From contig JAFTJZ010000091.1 of NCBI GenBank assembly GCA_017456145.1, forward strand, positions 34,076 through 98,075: a stretch of 64,000 nt of DNA. The letters run 5' to 3'. A program made the translations under genes and the position numbers. The notes under the pieces were generated by a model. That model was given only the letters and a program-made list of their open reading frames with translations, was not told the DNA's origin and ran no database searches. This document shows, piece by piece, positions 60,830 to 64,000 of the stretch; position 1 is the stretch's first letter; each line of letters starts with the position of its first letter. Source of the stretch: Clostridia bacterium. Lineage in GTDB: Bacteria; Bacillota; Clostridia; Oscillospirales; CAG-272.

Positions 60830-62128
60830 TCACATCGTCGCCCGCATGATATCGTATTCGGAATTGAGGACAAGATACAGCTGCGGAAAATAGCGCATAA
60901 TATTCCAGATCGCCATGCCGCGAAGTCCGTACTCGGGCATCAGGCGCAGCATGGCCTGCATACTCCTTGCGTCCTCAAACCAGACCTCATGCTCCCTTGC
61001 CACACCGTCCTCCCCACGCAAAAAGTAGTTGAAGTTCGGGGCTTGTGCGACCTCATCGTACATAATGTCGGCGCCGCGATCCCGCGCAAGGATCACCGCC
61101 TCCACGTTACCAAGCGACCGCGCGCGGCTCTCTCCCGCCACATACGGCAGCGTCCAATCGTAGCCGTAATTGGGCACACCCAGCAATAGCTTTGCTGGCG
61201 GGATCTCGGTCACGGCATAATCCAGCACCCGCCGCACCTGATTGAGGGGTGAGACCGCCATCGCAGGTCCGTACGTATAGCCCCACTCATACGTCATCAG
61301 CAGCGCCGCATCCGCCGCCTCGCCAAGGGCGCGGTATGGGTGCCCCTCGTAGAGAACGCCCTCCTGATCAGCACGCACCTTGGGTGCCAGCGCAACCCAG
61401 ACAAAATAACCAAGGGGAGAGAGTGCCTCCTGCAGTCGACGGACAAAGCGGACGTAGGCATCCGCCCCCTGGCGTCCGACGTATTCAAAATCGACGTCTA
61501 CCCCGACATAGCCCTTTTGCTGCAGTGTTTCGATCAGCGAGCGGATAAGCGTCTGTTGCATCGCATCATCATTCAGAAGTCGGGTAACCTGTGCGGTTGA
61601 AAATTTGCCCTCCGTATTCAGAGAGGACAAATGCAGCACGGGCGCAACGCCGTATTCTCGCGCAATGGAGATCACCTCCTCATCCTCGATGGGGATGAGC
61701 GTTCCGCTCTCGTCATACCCGTAAGTAAAGATGGAAAGATAAGTCAGATATGGCAGTGTCTGCCGCAGCACGTCACGATCAATAAACGGATACGCGTACC
61801 CGTTGACCTGCACCGCCCCACCTGTGGGCAGCGGCAGCTTGATCTTGAGCTCCTGCCCCACCGTAATCTCATCCAAGCCCCGTAGCACGGGGTTGTTTCG
61901 CCAAAGCGTGTTAAGGCTGACACCGAACCGCCTTGCAATGCTGTCAAGCGTATCGCCTGCCCGCGTGGTATAGCTGATCTGCGGCTTGATAATGACGATG
62001 GTCTGCCCGGGTACCAGCCGCGCGGGATCCGGCAGCATATTGTCATCCTGCAGGCTCTGCACGCTGACACCGTATCGTCCCGCAATCCTGTACAGGGTAT
62101 CCCCCTGCCGCACCGTATAAATGATCAT
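60830..62128 (-). CDS. LysM-GH18 protein, spore cortex/germination type
   Basis: 432 residues. Two LysM repeats (YTVRQGDTLYRIAGRYGVSV at 4-23 and YTTRAGDTLDSIARRFGVSL at 53-72) followed by a GH18 barrel with the catalytic sequence GVDVDFEYV (Asp-x-Asp-x-Glu). This is the layout of SleL/YaaH, a cortex-fragment lytic enzyme, and of YdhD-like spore proteins. No signal peptide, as usual for mother-cell proteins that coat the spore. AAAGGAG 10 bases before ATG 62128. Upstream of dpaA on the same strand. Confidence 0.9.
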   Translation of the reverse strand: MIIYTVRQGDTLYRIAGRYGVSVQSLQDDNMLPDPARLVPGQTIVIIKPQISYTTRAGDTLDSIARRFGVSLNTLWRNNPVLRGLDEITVGQELKIKLPLPTGGAVQVNGYAYPFIDRDVLRQTLPYLTYLSIFTYGYDESGTLIPIEDEEVISIAREYGVAPVLHLSSLNTEGKFSTAQVTRLLNDDAMQQTLIRSLIETLQQKGYVGVDVDFEYVGRQGADAYVRFVRRLQEALSPLGYFVWVALAPKVRADQEGVLYEGHPYRALGEAADAALLMTYEWGYTYGPAMAVSPLNQVRRVLDYAVTEIPPAKLLLGVPNYGYDWTLPYVAGESRARSLGNVEAVILARDRGADIMYDEVAQAPNFNYFLRGEDGVAREHEVWFEDARSMQAMLRLMPEYGLRGMAIWNIMRYFPQLYLVLNSEYDIMRATM

Positions 62129-62265
62129 ATGATATTCTCCTTTACAACGTAGCGCAAATTCAGTAGCAGTATATGCACCGTGTGCAAAAATTGCGCCAAG
62201 CGTGTATAAAACAGCCAAAGAGAAGACATACTTGGTAAAAAAGGAAATCAAAGTGAGGGATCGGT

Positions 62266-63561
62266 ATGAACATTGCGCACATTGCACACTGCCGCGGCAG
62301 AGAGATTTTAGACTCGCGCGGCAATCCCACCGTGGAGGCAACGGTCATTTTGGACGACGGCAGCGTCGGCATTGCCTCCGCACCCAGCGGGGCATCCACC
62401 GGAATATACGAGGCACACGAAAAGCGCGACGGCGACAGCAAGCGTTATTTTGGCCGCGGCACCAAGGAAACTGCCAAGCTGATCGAGCAGGAGATCGGCG
62501 CTGCCGTCATCGGGCTGCGGGCAGACGATCAGGGCAAGCTGGACGACCGTCTTTGCCGCCTGGACGGGACCGAAAACAAATCTCGCCTTGGCGCCAACGC
62601 GCTGCTTTCTGTTTCGCTTGCTGCGGCACGGGCAGCCGCAGCGCATTACAAGCTGCCTCTTTACCGTTATCTGGGCGGCATCTGCGCGGCAAGAATGCCC
62701 GTTCCCATGATGAACATTCTCAACGGCGGCGCACACGCGTCCAACAACGTCGAGGTGCAGGAATTTATGATCGCCCCCATCGGTGCCAAAAATCTGACGG
62801 AGGCCGTGCGGATGTGCAGTGAGGTATATGCCACGCTGGGTAAGCGGCTGCGCGCAGCACATCATGCGACGACGGTGGGGGACGAGGGCGGCTTTGCCCC
62901 CAATCTGTCCTCGGATGAGGAGGCTATGGGACTGATCTGCGACGCCATTCGTGACGCAGGCTACAGCACCGATGAGATTCGTCTGGCTTTGGACGCAGCG
63001 GCATCCGAGTGGGCACAGAGCGGCGAAGGGGCAACCGAGGACGCCCCTCCCGCCTGCTATATCCGCCCCAAAACGGGAGAGAGATTTGAAACGGACGATC
63101 TGATCCGCTATTGGGAAAGGATGTTCGACCGTTACCCGTTGATCTCGCTGGAGGACGGCTTGGATCAGCGTGATTTTGACGGCTGGGTCAAGCTGACCCG
63201 CGCTCTTGGCGGACGTGGGATGCTGGTGGGGGACGATCTGTTTGTCACCAACGCCAAGCGGCTGCGCATGGGCATTGAGCGCGGCGCGGGCAATGCCATT
63301 CTGATCAAGCCCAACCAGATCGGCACACTCAGCGAAACGGTGGCTGTGGTCGGCATGGCACGCGCGGCGGGCTACGACTATATCCTCTCCCACCGCTCAG
63401 GCGAGACCGAGGACACCACACTCGCCGATCTTTCGGTGGCGCTCGGGGCAGCATGGATCAAAACGGGTGCTCCCTGCCGCGGCGAGCGCACCGCCAAGTA
63501 CAACCGCCTGATGAGCATTGAGGCCGCCTGCGGTGAAAACGCGCGGTACGGAAAGAGGTAA
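62266..63561 (+). CDS. eno: Enolase
   Basis: 431 residues. Converts 2-phosphoglycerate to PEP. Catalytic pieces are present: SGASTG loop, VQEFMIAPIG, VGDEGGFAPN (acid/base Glu), SLEDGLD, GDDLFVTN (metal ligands), LIKPNQIGT (base Lys), SHRSGETEDT. Some positions are divergent: GGAHASNNVEVQEF instead of the common HADNNVD-type segment. The codon use is much less biased than that of ppdK, the ribosome site (GTGAGGGATCGGT) is weak, and no clear promoter is visible in 62129-62265. It may be a second, less expressed enolase. Confidence 0.93.
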   Translation: MNIAHIAHCRGREILDSRGNPTVEATVILDDGSVGIASAPSGASTGIYEAHEKRDGDSKRYFGRGTKETAKLIEQEIGAAVIGLRADDQGKLDDRLCRLDGTENKSRLGANALLSVSLAAARAAAAHYKLPLYRYLGGICAARMPVPMMNILNGGAHASNNVEVQEFMIAPIGAKNLTEAVRMCSEVYATLGKRLRAAHHATTVGDEGGFAPNLSSDEEAMGLICDAIRDAGYSTDEIRLALDAAASEWAQSGEGATEDAPPACYIRPKTGERFETDDLIRYWERMFDRYPLISLEDGLDQRDFDGWVKLTRALGGRGMLVGDDLFVTNAKRLRMGIERGAGNAILIKPNQIGTLSETVAVVGMARAAGYDYILSHRSGETEDTTLADLSVALGAAWIKTGAPCRGERTAKYNRLMSIEAACGENARYGKR

Positions 63562-63653
63562 GCAAATGCAAGCGGCACGTAGGGCTCTGCCCCACATCCG
63601 CTTAAGAATTTCCAAAAACTTTTGAAAATTCCAAAATATTTTTCAAAAAAGGC

Positions 63654-63682
63654 TTGACAAATGCGTGCTCTTGTGGTATAAT
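63654..63682 (+). promoter_or_regulatory. Promoter of tRNA-Thr
   Basis: TTGACA (63654-63659), 17 bases, TATAAT (63677-63682), exact consensus. Confidence 0.92.
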
Positions 63683-63721
63683 ATCAAAGTCGTCGGAACC
63701 AAGGCAGCTTGGTGGCACGAT

Positions 63722-63797
63722 GCTGGTATGGCTCAGTTGGTAGAGCACGTCATTGGTAATGACGAGGTCATCAGTTCGACTCTGATTACCAGCTCCA
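63722..63797 (+). tRNA. tRNA-Thr, anticodon GGT
   Basis: 76-nt cloverleaf: acceptor GCTGGTA (63722-63728) with TACCAGC (63787-63793), D arm GCTC...GAGC, anticodon stem CGTCA/TGACG with loop TTGGTAA (anticodon 63755-63757), T arm ATCAG-ttcgact-CTGAT, discriminator T and encoded CCA. Confidence 0.97.
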
Positions 63798-63832
63798 AAA
63801 ACCCCTGAAGATATCTTCGGGGGTTTTTGTTT
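63798..63832 (+). terminator. Terminator of tRNA-Thr
   Basis: AACCCC-tGAAGAT-ATCTTC-GGGGTT type stem followed by TTTGTTT. Confidence 0.85.
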
Positions 63833-63951
63833 ATTTTAACCAATATACCTCGTATAGAGCCTATCTTCCCGCAAAATACTAACAACGCCCTCAAAAAGTC
63901 AAGAAAGGCAGAAAAAATCGAGAAAAACAAGCGGAAAATGACGAAAAGGGC

Positions 63952-63980
63952 TTGAATTTTTTGCCAAAGTATAGTATAAT
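63952..63980 (+). promoter_or_regulatory. Promoter reading out of the window
   Basis: TTGAAT (63952-63957), 17 bases, TATAAT (63975-63980). The gene it serves lies beyond 64000. Confidence 0.65.
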
Positions 63981-64000
63981 ACTAACATACATATATTAAA

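Overview
This window reads as the chromosome of a spore-forming member of the Clostridia, probably a gut or rumen anaerobe. Base composition looks slightly above 50% G+C (estimated by eye). Evidence: a tyrosine T-box leader, many housekeeping promoters of the TTGACA-17-TATAAT type, AGGAGG ribosome sites, a dipicolinate synthase pair (dpaA/dpaB), a LysM-GH18 spore-cortex type protein, pyruvate phosphate dikinase, and several lipoproteins with LxxC boxes. I cannot name a genus.

Layout. 1-1.3 kb: 3' part of a large serine recombinase cut by the window edge, so a mobile element may lie to the left. 1.5-3.1 kb: an ECF-like sigma factor with a long C-terminal extension. 3.2-4.7 kb: T-box and tyrS. 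4.7-5.2 kb: a 134-bp direct repeat. 5.2-7.4 kb: a HAD nucleotidase, then a divergent pair made of a small membrane protein and a LexA-like self-cleaving repressor, with repeated candidate operators between them. 7.6-11.9 kb: two orphan solute-binding lipoproteins. 12.2-14.3 kb: minus-strand operon of a YerC/TrpR-like regulator, a methyltransferase and hslO. 14.5-19.3 kb: ROK sugar kinase, mutY, asnA, HTH-TPR regulator. 19.3-21.3 kb: rimO-pgsA. 21.5-29.7 kb: a secreted protein, a tiny HTH protein, typA, a PGP-type phosphatase, a DUF4091 (GH123-like) protein, a sugar isomerase-like protein and a PHP protein. 29.8-32.7 kb: operon of an unknown protein, serC and serA. 32.9-37.8 kb: a TagO/MraY-like transferase, trpS, alaS. 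38-43.6 kb: a foldase-like lipoprotein, then pth-mfd. 44-46.6 kb: ppdK. 46.8-56.2 kb: small membrane proteins and a carbohydrate-active group (GH28-like, tandem pectate-lyase-3, GH14/GH42-like lipoprotein, unknown 626-aa protein). 56.2-62.1 kb: DUF2974 hydrolase, AEC transporter, nrdR, dpaA-dpaB, LysM-GH18. 62.2-64 kb: an enolase, tRNA-Thr and a final promoter.

The least expected content is intergenic. At least ten intergenic spaces carry related hairpin elements whose stems change by compensatory substitutions while their architecture stays fixed. Two copies form a 168-nt nested inverted repeat with a conserved 15-nt loop (22.9 and 27.6 kb, opposite orientation). At two sites (27.7 and 35.0 kb) a second, three-hairpin element of about 80-100 nt has been inserted inside a hairpin of the first family. 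One hairpin copy at 48.65 kb has become a 15-codon leader ORF overlapping the next gene. I do not recognise a named family for these elements.

Most genes are ordinary housekeeping functions. No CRISPR array, rRNA gene or insertion sequence transposase was seen.
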